Assembly: GCA_001414485.1 (NCBI GenBank)
Contig: LLEY01000064.1
Span: 124,001 to 188,000, forward strand
Reading direction: 5' to 3'
Source: Calycina herbarum
Taxonomy: Eukaryota; Ascomycota; Leotiomycetes; Helotiales; Pezizellaceae
Length of the DNA stretch: 64,000 nt
Part shown: one piece after another, positions 26,122 to 39,146 of the stretch
How positions within the stretch are numbered: the stretch's first letter is position 1
Layout: each line of letters starts with the position of its first letter
Notes under the pieces: model-generated
The model's input: only the letters and a program-made list of their open reading frames with translations
The model's database searches: none
What the model was told of the DNA's origin: nothing
Position numbers and translations under genes: made by a program

Positions 26122-27813
26122 CCTTTAGTTAATATAATTATATAGGTTTATAATTATAACTATAAAGCTAGAATAAGATTAGTACTACCTCTTCTAATAC
26201 GTTAGCACACCTAGCCTAGAGTTCTCTATAGATTAGTAAGACAGCTAATAACGAAATACCTATATAGTATAGAGAATTTAAAGTATTATTCGAAAACCTA
26301 GAAGACTTATAAGCCTTATTAGAACATTACTTATAGGATTATAAGATTAAATTAAAAAAGAGTTATTACCTCTTAAAGTAAAAGCTTTAGTTATATAACT
26401 AGAAAAGTCTATAAAGAATAAAAAGTTATATAAAAGAAGGTATTAAAAAGAGATATATTAGAAAATCTAAGTTACTAATTATCTTAAATATACTTATTAT
26501 TAAGAAAAAGAACAACTTAGATAAGAGAGTATATATTAATTATAGAGAAGTTAATAATACTATAGTTAAGAACGCTTATCCGCTACTAGCTAGCTAATAC
26601 TTATAAGATAAGTTAGAAAAGATAGTACGATTTATAAAACTAGATTAATAAAACACTTATAGACTTATATAAATAAAAGTTAGAGATAAATAGAAAATAG
26701 TATTTACTTTACTATTAGGTTTTTATAAATATATAGTTATACTATTTAAACTATATAATATACTAGTTATATACTAGAGATAGAATAATAATATTTTAAG
26801 AGATCTTCTAAAAGTAATAGTAATCTATTATCTAAATAATATTCTATTCTTCTTAGAAAAAGAGAGGAAATATAAGAGATATATTAAAGAGGTTTTATAA
26901 TAACTTACAAAAGTAGACTCTTAGCTAAAACTCTTAAAATATAAGTTTAAAGTAACTTAAATACTTTTCCTAGAATAGGTATTTAGCTTAAAGAAAATAG
27001 AAATAAATCTAGAAAAGATCTAGAACATCTTAAACTAGAAATTACTAAAGAATATAAAAGATATATAGTCTTTTCTTAAATTTATAAACTTCTATTATCT
27101 ATTTATCTAAGACTATATAAAGATTACTAAACTAATATTAATACTAGTAAAAAAGGCTATTAAGTTTATATAGAATAAATAAGCTAAGAACGCTTTTTAG
27201 AAGATTAAAGCAAGGTTTATAAAAAAACCTATTTTATATAATTTTAATATAAATAAACCTAGTATAATAGAAATAGACACCTTAGATATAATAGTAGATA
27301 TAATATACTTATAACTAAATAAGAAAGAGAAGCTTATATCTATTATATACTACTCTAAGATATTTAACCTAGTATAATAGAACTATAGTATCTTCGATAA
27401 AGAATTACTTACTATAGTACTAACTTTAGAATACTAAAGAATATATCTTTAAAAGGTAAAACATTTAGTTATAGTCTTATTAAACTATAAGAATTTAAAA
27501 ACATTTATAAAAATAAAAGAACTAACGACTAGATAACTAGTAAGATAGTCTAAAATATTATTAGGATTTAATATTATTATATACTATATAAGTAGAATAT
27601 TAAACACTTAAGCTAATACTCTTAACTAAAAACCTAGGTATAAAGAAAATAAAGAGTATAAGAAAATTATAATCTTAAAAACTCTTAAAAAACAGAGATT
27701 TAGTACTAATATTCTATAAAGTTACTACTATAATAGAACAACTTTAGAAACCTTAGTATAATAAAATTAAGAAAGTATTTAACCTAAATAACTAGAAAGA
27801 CTTACTAGGAATT
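26122..27813 (+). mobile_element. Gypsy copy A, RT to RNase H/integrase linker
   Basis: Matches D from about 16229 to 17860. The RT core near 26400-26850 includes IYYLNNILFFLE (YLDDILIFLE after G-to-A), and RNase H lies near 27190-27480. Interrupted by element C; the last pentamer GAATT (27809-27813) is the duplicated target. Confidence 0.87.
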
Positions 27814-28045
27814 TGTTACGGCGCTGGTCCGTAACACGTGATTCTCGGTTCTACACGTGACCGTCAGAGCCGCAACGCTTAGACGGATTTATAACGAGAT
27901 TAAAGGCTCTTTATAGTTAGCAGGAATACCTCTTTTTCGTAGGGTATATATTCCGTATTCTCTTATTCTTAGAACTATAGCTTTAAATTCTCGAATATAT
28001 ATATATATACTCTTATACCTTTGTCTTTAGATATAGATCGTGATA
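27814..28045 (+). repeat. Element C 5' LTR (232 bp)
   Basis: Starts TGTTACGGCGCTGG. Keeps several CA/TG sites, for example AACACGTG, that are mutated in the 3' copy. Confidence 0.93.
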
Positions 28046-31000
28046 TTATTTAAAGCTTAACTCTTTTTACTCTCTACAAAGGATTATAATATCGACCGGA
28101 TTCTACGCTCGTAATAGCTAGAAGATCTTATACTTATAATAGTGTAATTACAACTCTCCTCTTCTGTCTATAACAGCCTCTCTTCTTATAAACGGATCTC
28201 TCGAGTACCTCTACGTCTATAACAACTTATCTCCTCAAAAGACACGTCTATAACAGCCTATATAACCTTTTTTATAACCTCTCTCTACCTTCTCCTCCTT
28301 CCTTTCCGATAATATAATAGCCGACACTCGAAGTAGTCGTAGTAGAAAAGGGAAGACACCTACTAGCTTGTCTCGAACTAAGCCTTAATAACTAGATAAC
28401 ACCTCTAGAGTCGCCTCTCCCTCGCCTACCTCCCCTGCGATAAGCGAGCCTCCTATAAACGAAAACGTTCGTTTATAGGCTAAAATCCTCTCTTTATATA
28501 CGTAACTCTACCAAACCCCGTTGCCTGTAAACCACTCTAATAACCCTCTTCTAAGCTACGAGTATATATAAGCCCTTCGAGAGGCTACTACTAACTTCTC
28601 CCGTTCTCGATTTAGTTCTAACAATTCTACTCGTAAGTTCTAAGATAGCGAGAAACTTAAGAACAGTATCTCCTTATTATATAAGGCTTAGCGGATTATC
28701 CTAGCTAGTAAAATAAGAAAGAACCTCTTCGAGGACGAATAAGATAAACTTACCTTCGTCTTTATAGCTACTTCTAGCGTAGTATAAGAGTACTTAGAAC
28801 TATAGATAGATTTCAGTTCCTCTATCTTATTTACAGACGTTATAGATATACTTATATATCTAAATACCTTGTTCGTAGACAGTAACAAAGCTATAAAGGC
28901 CTATAAGGCCTTCTATAAACTCTTAATATAAGAGGATAAGACTTTTACTATATTTAAAGCAACCTTCTTAAGCTTTACAACTAAGGCTTATATCCCGTTA
29001 AGTAAGTAGTTCGAAGATTTATACTAGAAGCTTATACTAGCTCTCTAAGTAAGTATCTTACTAGTCTAAATTACTCTAGTAACCTTTAACTAGTTATATA
29101 ACTACTATTACTCTATCTATTAAAATAGAGTAACTATTAAGGAATGCCTTATAGCTTGCTATAATTGCTACCTACTTATAAGAGGTTTCCTTACTAGCTA
29201 CGGATTAACTTACTAACTTCTGGCTTTATATACTGCTATTAGTTATCTGCTAACCTAAAGCCTGGTCTGTTACTCTCTAGTTATAGACCGTAAGACTCCT
29301 TTGCCTACTTATAAGAGTATAACTCCTGTCTAGGATATAGTAGACGTTATCTATTATAATTGTAATAAACCTAGGTACTATACTAGTAAATGCCCTCTTC
29401 CTTAAAAACCCTCTATAGCTATTAAGCTATTAGAAGACGCTAAAAACTCGCTTATAGACTCCTACGGACTATAAGCGTCTAGAGAAGAATCGGCTAATAA
29501 GGAACTCGTTTATAAGAACTTAGGAAAAGAATAGCTTTAAAGCAAGTCTTCTCTTTAGAGTAAAATAAACTTAGATCTTAACCTTTTAATCTAAGTTATA
29601 TAATAGGTAGAAAGGCTTTTATAACTATATATACTTTAATTAAGAATAGATATGCTTTTAATACTACTAGACTTATTAATACTAGAACGAATAGATAGCT
29701 ATTTATTAACATAGCTTTAGCTGACTAGTTAAGTTAATATTATAGATAGGCTATAGAAAAGCTATTATACGTAATATCAATTATAGGGTTTAATAGATAT
29801 AAAGAACTAGCGATTACTCGCGTTATTTACTTAACGCTAAGTATCGACAGATAATAGTTTACTAATACGCTCTTCCTAATCACTAATATTAGCAGATATA
29901 ATATTATTATCGGCTATTAATAGCTTATAGACGTAAACGTAAAGTTAGTAGTCTATAGCTATAAGATTAAGTAGCTAGAATCCCTTCCTCTAGTTCGTCG
30001 ATTCGATTACTTAGTACCTATTACTAGGGAATCGATAACTATCTCCTCGCTAGACCTCTAGGCTTAGGAGGATATAAAGAACCGCGACCTCTACTGAAAT
30101 ACTATAGAGGAACCTATATTAATCTATTCGATACTACCTCGAAGCTAGTGCTAAACCCTGCTACTAGTCACTCTCGAGGAAATTCTAGACGAAAGCTTTT
30201 AGTAAGACCTTGTCTCTACCTAGAATAGAATATAGGTCCTTATTCCTAACTACTAATAACGTCGTCGATCCTCCTTAGGAAAACGTTTAGTTATAGACTG
30301 TAAAGCGGCTATAAGCTCGCTTACGGACATCTGTAAACCTACGGAAGACTTCGCTATTAATATCTATTATATTAGAGCTATCGCTTTTAAACTTAACCTT
30401 TAAAAGCGCGATAACGAAGTCTTCTCTACTAGCTTATAAGAGATCGACTATGCTCTTATAGACAGGTTATATATAGAGCTCTCTTTAGTAGATTACGCTT
30501 TAGACGAACAACTAGTAGAATAGAACGTTTGCTAAGAATATACAGACTTTAAAGATGTCTTTTTAAAGAGAGCTTTAGATAAGCTTCTTCTACTACGAAA
30601 CTAAGTCGACTACTAGATCGAACTTATAGGTCTAAATACTCTATTATATAGCCTATTATATAAGATAACGACTAAGGAACTTCTAGCTATAAAATAGTAT
30701 ATTCTTAATAACCTTGATAAAGGGTTTATTATTCCTAGCTACGCCTCTTTCGCCTCTCTAGTACTGTTTATAAAGAAGCTTAACAGAAGCTTACGACTCT
30801 ATGTCGACTACTAGAAACTTAATAACCTTACTTATAAGAATTAGTACTCTCTTCTGCTAATCGACGAAACTCTTATATAAATTACTAGTACTAAAATCCT
30901 TATAAAGCTTAACATTTATTAAGCTTTTAACTATATATATATAGATCTAGAGTCAGAAGAACTTATAACCTTTTAGACTTATTATAGTATATTTAAATAT

Positions 31001-33619
31001 AAGATATTACCTTTTAGCTTAACTAACGGTCCTACTATATACTAGAGGTATATAAATAGCGTTCTTATAGAATATCTTAATAACTTTTATATAGCTTACT
31101 TTAATAACATTCTTATATACTCTAATAATAAGCTTAAATATATTAAACACGTCTGTAAGGTCTTAGAACGGCTCTGTAAAGCTAGATTATAAGTAGATAT
31201 TAAGAAGACAGAGTTCTACGTTACTTATATAAAGTATCTTAGTTTTATTATCTCTATAGACGGAATCGAAGTCGACCTAGAGAAGATCTTAGTAATCGTT
31301 TCCTAGAAATATCCTAGTACTGTTAAGAGTATCTAGTCCTTCCTAGGTTTTTATAACTTCTACTAACGTTTTATTTAGGATTATAGACGGATTACTTATC
31401 TACTAAACTATTTTATAAGAAAGGAAGTACTATTTAAGTTCAACTTAGAATATAAGAAGGCTTTTAATATATTAAAAGAAGCCTTAGTTACTACCTCTCT
31501 CTTATACTACTTTATAGCTGATTTAGAGACTATAGTTAAGACTAACGCTTCTAATAAAGTAGTTACGGCTATAATACTATAACGTATATCCGAAACCGAA
31601 CTATAGAGACTTATAAGCTACTTCTCGAAGACGATAAACCCTGCTAAGCTAAACTACTAAATCTATAATAAGGAGATGTTAGCTATTATACGCTCTTTTA
31701 GATAATAGTAAGCGGATCTTACTTAGACTAGCTCTTAGATTAAGGTCTTCACTGATTATAAGGCTTTAGAGTACTTTATAACCTCTAAAACCTTAAACTA
31801 GCGGTAAGCGAGATAGGTAGAGTTTCTATTAGAGTTCTATTTTATAATTATATTTCGATTTAGTAAGTAGAACGAGAAAACAGACACGCTAATACGCCGA
31901 GACTAAGACGTTAACCTGTAGAATAACCTAAAAGCGTCTATAAGATAATAAACCTTACTTACGTCTGATTAGTTAGATCTATATATTACTACTCGATTAG
32001 ACCCTCCTATAACGTTAGCCCTAGTTACCTTAGAACCCTTGCTTAACCTTGTCGACTAGTTACTTACTACTAACCGTAACTCTTTAGACTTAGAAGACGA
32101 CTAAATAAAAGCTACCTATAGGTACTAAAACTGGATAATAGAGAACAGCTTACTTCTTTAGTAAAAGAGACTCGTAGTTCCTAATTAAGATACCTTATAG
32201 ATAGACCTAATCTGTGAAGCTTATATATAAGTATCTACAGCTTACTCTAGACAGATAAAGACGGTAGCTATTCTCGCCTATAGATACTAGTAGAAAGGTT
32301 TACAGACGTCTCTAGAAACCTATATTAGTAACTATAGAGACTGTTAACGTACTATAGTTCCTCGCGACAATAAACCTAGGTTTTTATACCTATTACTAGT
32401 TCTAGAACGTCTCTAGCAGTATATTACTATAGACTATAAGTCTTTCCCTACTAATAAACAAGGTTACGATACCTTATAAGTAGTTATAGATCGCCTAACT
32501 AAGTAATCGGTCTCGATCCCCTATCTAAAGACAGTTATAGCTCGAGATATAGCTCGAATATATATTACGTAGATCTATTAAACTTATAGCTATCTATAAA
32601 GTATTATTTTAGACTATAGACTATAGTTTGTTTCTTCTTTCTAGTTTAAATTCTATAGAATCCTTAGTATAAAGCTTAAGCTATCTACTGCTTTCTACTT
32701 ATAAACTGATAGATAAACTAAAATTATAAACTAATAGATTAATCAACGCCTATAGCCTTTTGTTAGTTACTATTAGAACAACTGGAGCGAACTTGTCTCT
32801 ATTCTAAACTACGCTTAGCTTACGCTTCTATACGAGAGTCTAGGTAAGCTCTCGTCTTTTAAAGTAATTAATAGATACGTAGCTACTACGTCCTTTAATT
32901 AGAACTGTCTAGATAAATCTGTAACAGTCTACGAACAGCTTAACTAGACCGATATAGAGGCACTTATATAGAGAATATACGACACTTAGACCGTAGCAAA
33001 GGAATTAGTTAGTAAAGTATAAGACTGCTATATAAGGTCCGCGAACCGGATTCGAAGAGTAGTAGACTTTAACGTAGACGACTTTGTTTAAGTATCGACT
33101 TGTAATTAGAAGACAGACCGGCTAAGCTATAAGCTAGATAGACAAAACGAGGGTCCGTTCTAGATTACAGTCTGCGAAGAACACTCTTTCTAGCTCGAAC
33201 TACTAGACCACTTCTATATATACTCTGTATTCCACTCGTTACTACTCTATGAGGCTGCTATAGATCCGCTACCTAGATAGGTAAACGAACTACCCCCGCT
33301 AATATAGGTTATAGATTAGGAAGAGTAGGAAGTAGAAGAAGTCTTAGCTATAAAAGCAGTTCGTAGAAAGCTCTAATATAGGGTTTAATAGTTAGGCTAT
33401 AACCCTGATCTATAGTAGTATCTAGCCTCGAATTTTAAGTATTATCTATATAAATTACGCGATTTTCACCTTACTAATCTAGCCTGCGCTGGTCTACTAA
33501 GGGCTTTATAAAGCTAGATATAAGCGTAGAAAGACGGAATAGACGATTATAATTATCTAATAAACGATTCAGTTATAATATAAAGCTTACGAATAAGCTT
33601 TTTCTAAAAGAGAGGGTAA

Positions 33620-33851
33620 TATTACAGCGCTGGTCTATAACACGTGATTCTCGGTTCTATACGTAACCGTCAGAGCTATAACGCTTAGACGGATTTATAA
33701 CGAGATTAAAAGCTCTTTATAGTTAGTAGGAATACCTCTTTTTCGTAGAGTATATATTTCGTATTCTCTCGTTCTTAGAACTGTAGCTTTAAATTCTCGA
33801 ATATATATATATATACTCTTATACCTTTGTCTTCAGATATAGATCGTAATA
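33620..33851 (+). repeat. Element C 3' LTR (232 bp)
   Basis: Starts TATTACAGCGCTGG. In the stretches compared, its differences from the 5' LTR are C-to-T or G-to-A in this copy. Followed by TSD GAATT. Confidence 0.93.
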
Positions 33852-33856
33852 GAATT

Positions 33857-34495
33857 AAAAACAGAGGAGTAAAGAATAGACTTATCTTTTATAATAATAA
33901 GGTTTTTATTCTAAATAGTATTTTAAAGGAATTTATTAAGAAATAATATAAGTAACTAGTATATATATACTAGGGAATTTAAAGAACCTTCTAGTATATA
34001 AAATAAAACTACTATATTAATAAGTTATTAGTAGTAGTTAAGAAAGTAATAGTAGAGTATAATACTTATATCTAGAATAAGGCTTTCTACTATATACTAT
34101 ATAGATAAATAAACACTATTCTAATACTATAAATACCTTAGAAATCGATATCTTAGGATTTTATTATTAAACTACTAAAATCTAAAGATTTAATAATAGG
34201 AGTTAAGTATAACTTAATCCTAGTTATTATAGAACGACTTATAAAATATATAATTTTAGTACTATATATAAAGTTAAGTATAGCTAAGGAATTAGTATTT
34301 ATATTCCTTAAAGAAGTAGTCTTAAGATATAGACTACTAGAAGAGATACTCTTAAATAGAAATAAACTCTTTACTTTTAAATTTTAGATTACTTTTATAA
34401 AGTAACTAAGTATAAAAAGAAAGCTTTCTATAGCTTTTTACTTTTAAATAAATAAAGGAAATAAATATATAAATCAAGTAGTTAAAATATACCTT
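33857..34495 (+). mobile_element. Gypsy copy A, integrase part, cut off abruptly
   Basis: Aligns with D from about 17870 to 18495, covering the integrase core. Identity holds through GTTAAAATATACCTT and then ends within a few bases; from there on the sequence is unrelated and has normal CA/TG content. The second half of the integrase, the chromodomain and the 3' LTR of copy A are missing from the window. This is the same picture as at the other insertions into copy A, so it is read as an insertion junction rather than a simple deletion. Confidence 0.85.
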
Positions 34496-35002
34496 ATTTA
34501 AACAATGAGACGGCAAACTGGCTGCTGTTTTCAGAGGGGTTAGTCGCTGCTTTCTGCAGCCGACTTGCCAAAATCTCGCGCTGCTCTAACGGTCGCGTAC
34601 TGGCGGCCAATGCGGCACGACCCTTGCTGACTACAGACAGGAACACCTAAAACGACTTTCGCTTTTTCTGTTCCTCGTTCCCATTCCAACTTTCGAAGGA
34701 CCATCTTTTTAGGGAGCAGAAAATGGATGCCCACCATCCCCTTGATGACTCAAGATGGCCGCCATCCTATTTCTTTGTCCGCCTTTCCTCCCTCCTCCGC
34801 CTTCTTTCCTCTATACTCCTAAGACTCAACCACATCTTACTCCATCTTCACTCCCTTCACCTTCTTTCCTCCATTCACCTTCTTTCCTCCACACCTCTTA
34901 TGCTCAATCACGTTCTATCACTCTATTTCTCTCCTCTAATACAGTCCATTTGGCAGCAGCTTCCTCGAGCACCTCCTTCGCATTACCTGTACCACCACTA
35001 GC
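34496..35002 (+). promoter_or_regulatory. Inferred Starship 5' end and captain promoter/leader
   Basis: The 507 bp between the broken Gypsy and the captain ATG. From about 34750 it is strongly pyrimidine-rich on the plus strand, with a repeated TTCACCTTCTTTCCTCCA-type unit (about 34855-34895), a composition common upstream of fungal genes. Its ORFs are low complexity and are not called. No inverted repeat or known target motif could be fixed without the right end. Confidence 0.45.
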
Positions 35003-37476
35003 ATGCCACGACGTCGGCAGATTTTAACTAACGCGGACGATTCAGACGCTTCGCTCTCGCCCGAGGGTGACGAAGTTTTCGACGTCGACGAGTTCGAAGG
35101 TGACTCGGACAGCGAAGCCACGAGCGTCGAGGACCTTGACGTCGACGACGACCTCGACCTCGAGATTGACTTCGAAGACCAGATTCAGCTCTTTGGCGGA
35201 AATGTTCACCCCCCAGAGTATTACCGGCAAGCGGTAAAAGAGTTCAACGAGACCGCCTTCAACTCTGAGGATTATAGTAAAGGGTCGACAAAGCTGCTTG
35301 ATACTGTAGAGCAGCAGTGGAATTGGTATGAAGCTCACGATTCTTTGCCATTTCCTGGCTGACCATCCTCGCTCACAGGTTTTATTACATTGTCTTCCTC
35401 GGAAAAGATCTTCAACAGTATTTCAACGCTCAACGGCGTTTGCTAGATAGCATCGACATTCAACAGTCTTTCAAGTCTATTTCGATCCGCCTGCTCTACA
35501 CCTTCTTCGACTGGAAGCTGAACCAGAAAGTCAACGAGGACGGTAGGAGGCTACGCGGGACCAAGAAGAAGAGCTCATTGAGCACATATTGGAAGGTCTT
35601 TCGGCTCGTCTATGAGAGAGCGACGGGCGACAAGCTAGATCCTAAATTGAATCGCAACATACATAAGGTATTGCCCTATACCGGCTCCTAGCAGCAATCC
35701 CCCACTAACGTCTATAGGTTCTCAGAGCACTGGCAAAGAAGCACGAGCTAAGCGATCAGAGGAGAGCGAACCGCTGTATGACGATTGACAATCTTGAGCA
35801 GCAAATCGAGACGACACTGAGCACGACGAAGAAGTCATTCAAGCTCGGAGAGCTGCGGATCCTTGCCGTGCTCTTCCTCCTCCTGCTCGCTCCGGCCGGT
35901 GCCCGCCCAATGTCAATACTACGACTACGACTCAGAGATATCCTGACTGTCCTGGTGCGAGATCCAGAAGGCGGGCCGCACAATATTCTGATCAAGTTCA
36001 CTATGGCGTTCACCAAGACGTACCTTGGGGAGAAGGATGCGTAAGTCTGTGCGACACCGTGACGGGCGTTGAATACTAACGCCTCCCTAGGAAAACCTAC
36101 CCACTCCCCGAGACGCTGTTTGCCGAGTCCTTGCTCCTGAGCCCGCACGTCTTCCTCCTAGGCATCTTGTTCCGGCACAGAGCGTTCCGCGCACGCAAGC
36201 TTACCTCGCCGCACCAGTTAAAGACGCTCGATATCCACCCCGACGAGCTCGAGATGCAGTTGCCGCTGAGGAAGGATCTGAAAGACGTTTACGTCTTCCG
36301 CCGAGCTGTCCGGATCCTCACTGGCTTTGATATATCCGACAACGAACCCATATCCTATGCGATGATGGCAGCGTGGGTCAGAAGGATCGGCGAGATCCTA
36401 GGATTGGAGATTCCAACCATCCCCTACAATCTACGCTACAATGCTGCCAATGAGTGGACTTCAAGCGGTCTGTCCCCTGTTCCCACCCTCTCCTCCTATG
36501 CTAAGCTGACCTGGGGCTGTATGTAGTCGACGTGAGTGAAGCCCTGCGCAACCTCGCGATGGACCACGCCAACTCGGTTCCGCTCCAGAGGCATTACCTC
36601 GGACGCGAGATAGACAAAGATCTCTTCAGCATCCTAAGGGGGATAAAGTCACAGCACGCGCTCGTGAAGCAGTCTTGCAGCGTCGGCCACTCCATCAGCA
36701 AGCGCCGGCCTGTTGACCTCACACCTGAGCAGTCCGCATCCGTCAACACCCATCCGCTAATTCGACGCCTGACTCTGAAGCTCTGGACGCTGCGCAAAGG
36801 GTCCAGAGAATGCATCGAGGCCCACCAAACGCGGAGAAGAGAAAAGCAGCGATTGCGGAGGGAGCTCAAGCAGCAAATTAGAGACAATTGGACGGCTGAG
36901 CAGGCCGTGGACGATATCGAGCGCCAACTCGACGGCCTCGGGTTTGCCGAGCCCGCACCGGACACGTCCTGTCGTCCTCAGCGGCCAGCACAGAAGCGAT
37001 TAATGGAAGTGCTCAAGGCCCCCGCCGCCACTGACCTCGAGGGGCAGTACCAGCGGAGGGACGCGGCCATTGATGCCATCACGCTGTACTGCACAGTACA
37101 GGAAGGACCCACCTTGCCTCAGAGATCCTCAGCATCAACAAAACGACTGCGCGGCTCTCCCGGCTCAGACCCGCCACTCAAGAGCCTGCTGCAGGCCGCC
37201 GTGATGTCTCTCTTCGTCAAGGATGAGAGGGAGAGACCACGGAGATGCTTCGTCTGCGTCGGCGCAGCACTCTCCCTACCACCGGACGATCCCCGCATCG
37301 AAGAGCTCACCCACGAGTTCTATACCCCGGGCGATTTGAGCAAGCACTTCCGGCGCAGACACTTGTCTACGCTACAAGCCAACGACAGTAGTGAGTGCCG
37401 AGTCTGTGATATGACGCTCGAGCACAAGATGCACCTACAGAACCATGCCCATCTAGTTCACGGGACTGTGTCTTGA
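35003..37476 (+). CDS. DUF3435 tyrosine recombinase, Starship 'captain'-type
   Basis: Five exons: 35003-35325, 35379-35667, 35718-36040, 36091-36467, 36527-37476. The introns are GT-AG, 50-59 nt, in phase, and give 753 aa with no stop. After an acidic N-terminus (about 1-60) comes the DUF3435 core: TKKKSSLSTYWKVFRLVYE (about 155-175), APAGARPMSILRLRLRDI, LVRDPEGGPHNILIKF, FTKTYLGEKDA, LLLSPHVFLLGILF. Tyrosine-recombinase residues appear in place: Arg267 (GARP), Arg427 in PYNLRY, His451 (DHAN) and Tyr461 (QRHYL). The C-terminus (about 660-753) has a CxxC and paired HxxxxH fingers ending HGTVS. Known role: DUF3435 captains catalyse Starship excision and integration and sit at the 5' end pointing inward, as here, 0.5 kb from the break at 34495. 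There are no RIP stops. Activity is inferred, not shown. Confidence 0.9.
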
Positions 37477-37685
37477 GCATCAAGAGAACTAGTTAGGCGG
37501 CATCCCGTTCCGCCTTCTTCGCCAAGTCCATCAACACGCCTTATAGATAGGAGATCTCGCCGGACCAGCAGTTACCATACTTTACTGTGTTAAACCACGT
37601 GCAAGGCCCTCTACGTAGAAGGTGAGTCCGACATCCGCAGCTGGCAGCCACCGAGGCCGAGAAGCAAGCGTTAAGTAACGCTATA

Positions 37686-37925
37686 TTGTTAGTGTTTATA
37701 AAGAAGAGGATCACTACCTGTTTCCTCTGCTTAGGAGAGCAGAGCTTACCGTTCAGAAAGCGCACCTACAAGTTTGCTAGTCCAGGAGACTTGAAGTATT
37801 TCAAGCAGAAGCATCTAGCCAACATTAAAGGAGATCGGCTCCAGTGCAAGGTCTGTCGAATAGGGCTGCAGCATAAGCAGCATCTCCAGAATCACGCACT
37901 AAGCATCCACGGGACGGTTTCCTAA
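37686..37925 (+). pseudogene. Second captain-type C-terminal zinc-finger remnant
   Basis: About 75 codons closely resembling the end of the neighbouring captain: TCFLCLGEQSLPFRKRTY (CxxC), GDLKYFKQKHL, CKVC, HKQHLQNHALSIHGTVS and the same final HGTVS plus stop. Nothing of the recombinase core is recognisable upstream in 37480-37680, which has stops in all frames. It is the tail of another DUF3435 gene, left by a nested insertion or a tandem duplication followed by decay. It differs enough from the captain not to be a recent copy. Confidence 0.75.
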
Positions 37926-38487
37926 TGCCTCGATGACGTACCAAGCGGCATAGCTAGACAATTTAGATCTTGCCCTCTCTGTTCGTTTTCTCACGGTTGG
38001 GTGTCGAGTACAGATTGGCGCTGGCGTTGTATTGCCTTATATAACTTATCTATTCGTTTCTCGCTCTTTTTTACATATATATTCAAGATTAAAGTCGAAA
38101 ATTCAAACTTGGATTTTCGCTTGCTTTTAGTATTCTCAGTGGTCATATGATAGGAAGGCTTGTGATCAAGCGATTCGTGATGGTCCTCGTTTTATTGGTA
38201 GAAATTTACAGATGACACATTCGAACAAGGTAGGGGAGACAGCGGGTGCCCCTGACCAAGCAATAAATTTGAAATATTAATGCATTATTCACTTGAACTT
38301 ATAAACTCCAGCGTGTTATTCTCCCTTGAAACCCCCTATCATTTCTCCTTACACTAGCAACACCACTAAGAGTATTATCTTCCTTCCCCTTCCAGCTTCA
38401 CAATTTAGCGGCTTAACTCTATCACACCTCTTGAAATCATCCCCCTATACGATACTTCGTATCATTCCCTCCCTCTACTATATTGCT
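37926..38487. other. Non-coding, no clear feature
   Basis: AT-rich towards 38040-38320 with no ORF worth calling. One GGTAGAAATTTAC word near 38190 matches the motif of the array at 39660-39960. Confidence 0.5.
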
Positions 38488-38787
38488 TCACAGCCTCCGT
38501 TTGAAACCGCAGCGTTCTCGCGCGCAATAGAACGCATATCCGAACCTTCCATTCCCTCTTCTCTCCTTCTGTAAGCGGCTTCGTCGCGGATGGCGGCATC
38601 TGTAGAGTGGGTTGCATCTGCTGACCCCTATACGGTCTTTAAATTGCATCTTGTAGCAACTCTTGCACCGATAGTACCACCGCCCGTCATTTCCCAACTC
38701 ATTCCCTTTCTTAACCTAGCGAACCACACAATTATCACTATTGCATTCGACACAACGGTGCCAGGGACAACGGTATTCAATCACCAT
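38488..38787 (-). pseudogene. GRF-like zinc-ribbon protein, one nonsense codon
   Basis: From an ATG at 38787 the minus strand reads about 100 codons with two GRF-type zinc-ribbon halves: CVECNSDNCVVR...GNDGRWYYRCKSC and then NPLYRCRHPRRSRL...GYAFYCARERCGF. Both halves show the Cys pairs and the GR-Y-x-C core of the family. The frame is broken by one TAG after NCVVR (one change from CAG or TGG). A second start inside (TTG) is unlikely in a fungus. Such small proteins are common hypotheticals in filamentous ascomycetes; GRF fingers in other proteins bind nucleic acid. Function here is unknown. Confidence 0.6.
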
Positions 38788-38847
38788 CGCTTGATTATCG
38801 ACGATACCGACTCCGGGTTACCCTCCCGACCTTTTTGCGACGTGTAG

Positions 38848-39146
38848 CGTCGTCTCTTTTCTCACCCAAATGACGTGATCAACATTCTTGGAAGCGGGAG
38901 CTCACTCTTGAAGTGACTTATACCGCTAGCCTAACTATATAATAAACCTATAATTGAAATGTGATACATGTTCTATTCCGTGGCACTAAACCTTCGCCTT
39001 GATGATACAAAACATCGATAATGCCAAAACCGATCAGACCTGTAACGCCGGATAATGCAAAACCGATGCACATCCCCTACTTCCCTCAACACTCAGACAC
39101 AGCGAGCAAGAACAAAGAGAGATCTGTCTATGAAAAGTAGAGTAGT
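38848..39146. other. Non-coding, no clear feature
   Basis: No ORF or repeat that I can support. Confidence 0.5.

Larger units (their letters stand above)
27814..33851 (+). mobile_element. Element C: full-length Ty3/Gypsy chromovirus (6038 bp)
   Basis: 232-bp LTRs at 27814-28045 and 33620-33851; TSD GAATT at 27809-27813 and 33852-33856. Order, read through RIP stops: gag about 28610-29500 with a zinc knuckle near 29352-29397 (YYNCNKPRYYTSKCP); a protease-like stretch near 29875-29935; RT about 30700-31200 (LDKGFIIPSY; YFNNILIYS, i.e. YxDDILIYS after G-to-A); RNase H about 31430-31700; integrase about 32330-32900 (ITIDYKSFPTN); chromodomain about 33320-33500 (EVEEVLAIKAVRRKL*YRV**LGY). The purine tract AAAAGAGAGGGTAA precedes the 3' LTR. 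It is a family distinct from A/D, closer to E1 around the RT start. Confidence 0.93.

Noticed and set aside
15006..28888. Minus-strand ORFs at 15006-15212 and 28688-28888
   Set aside because: Chance open frames in AT-rich RIPed DNA, antisense to gag/pol of D and C.
1..34495. Centromere or telomere-proximal sequence
   Set aside because: The AT-rich block is fully accounted for by nested RIPed transposons; no telomeric repeats or centromere-specific array was seen.
34540..35027. Several ORFs of 65-92 aa just before the captain
   Set aside because: They lie in pyrimidine-rich sequence, overlap each other on both strands and translate to low-complexity Leu/Ser/Pro; better read as promoter/leader.
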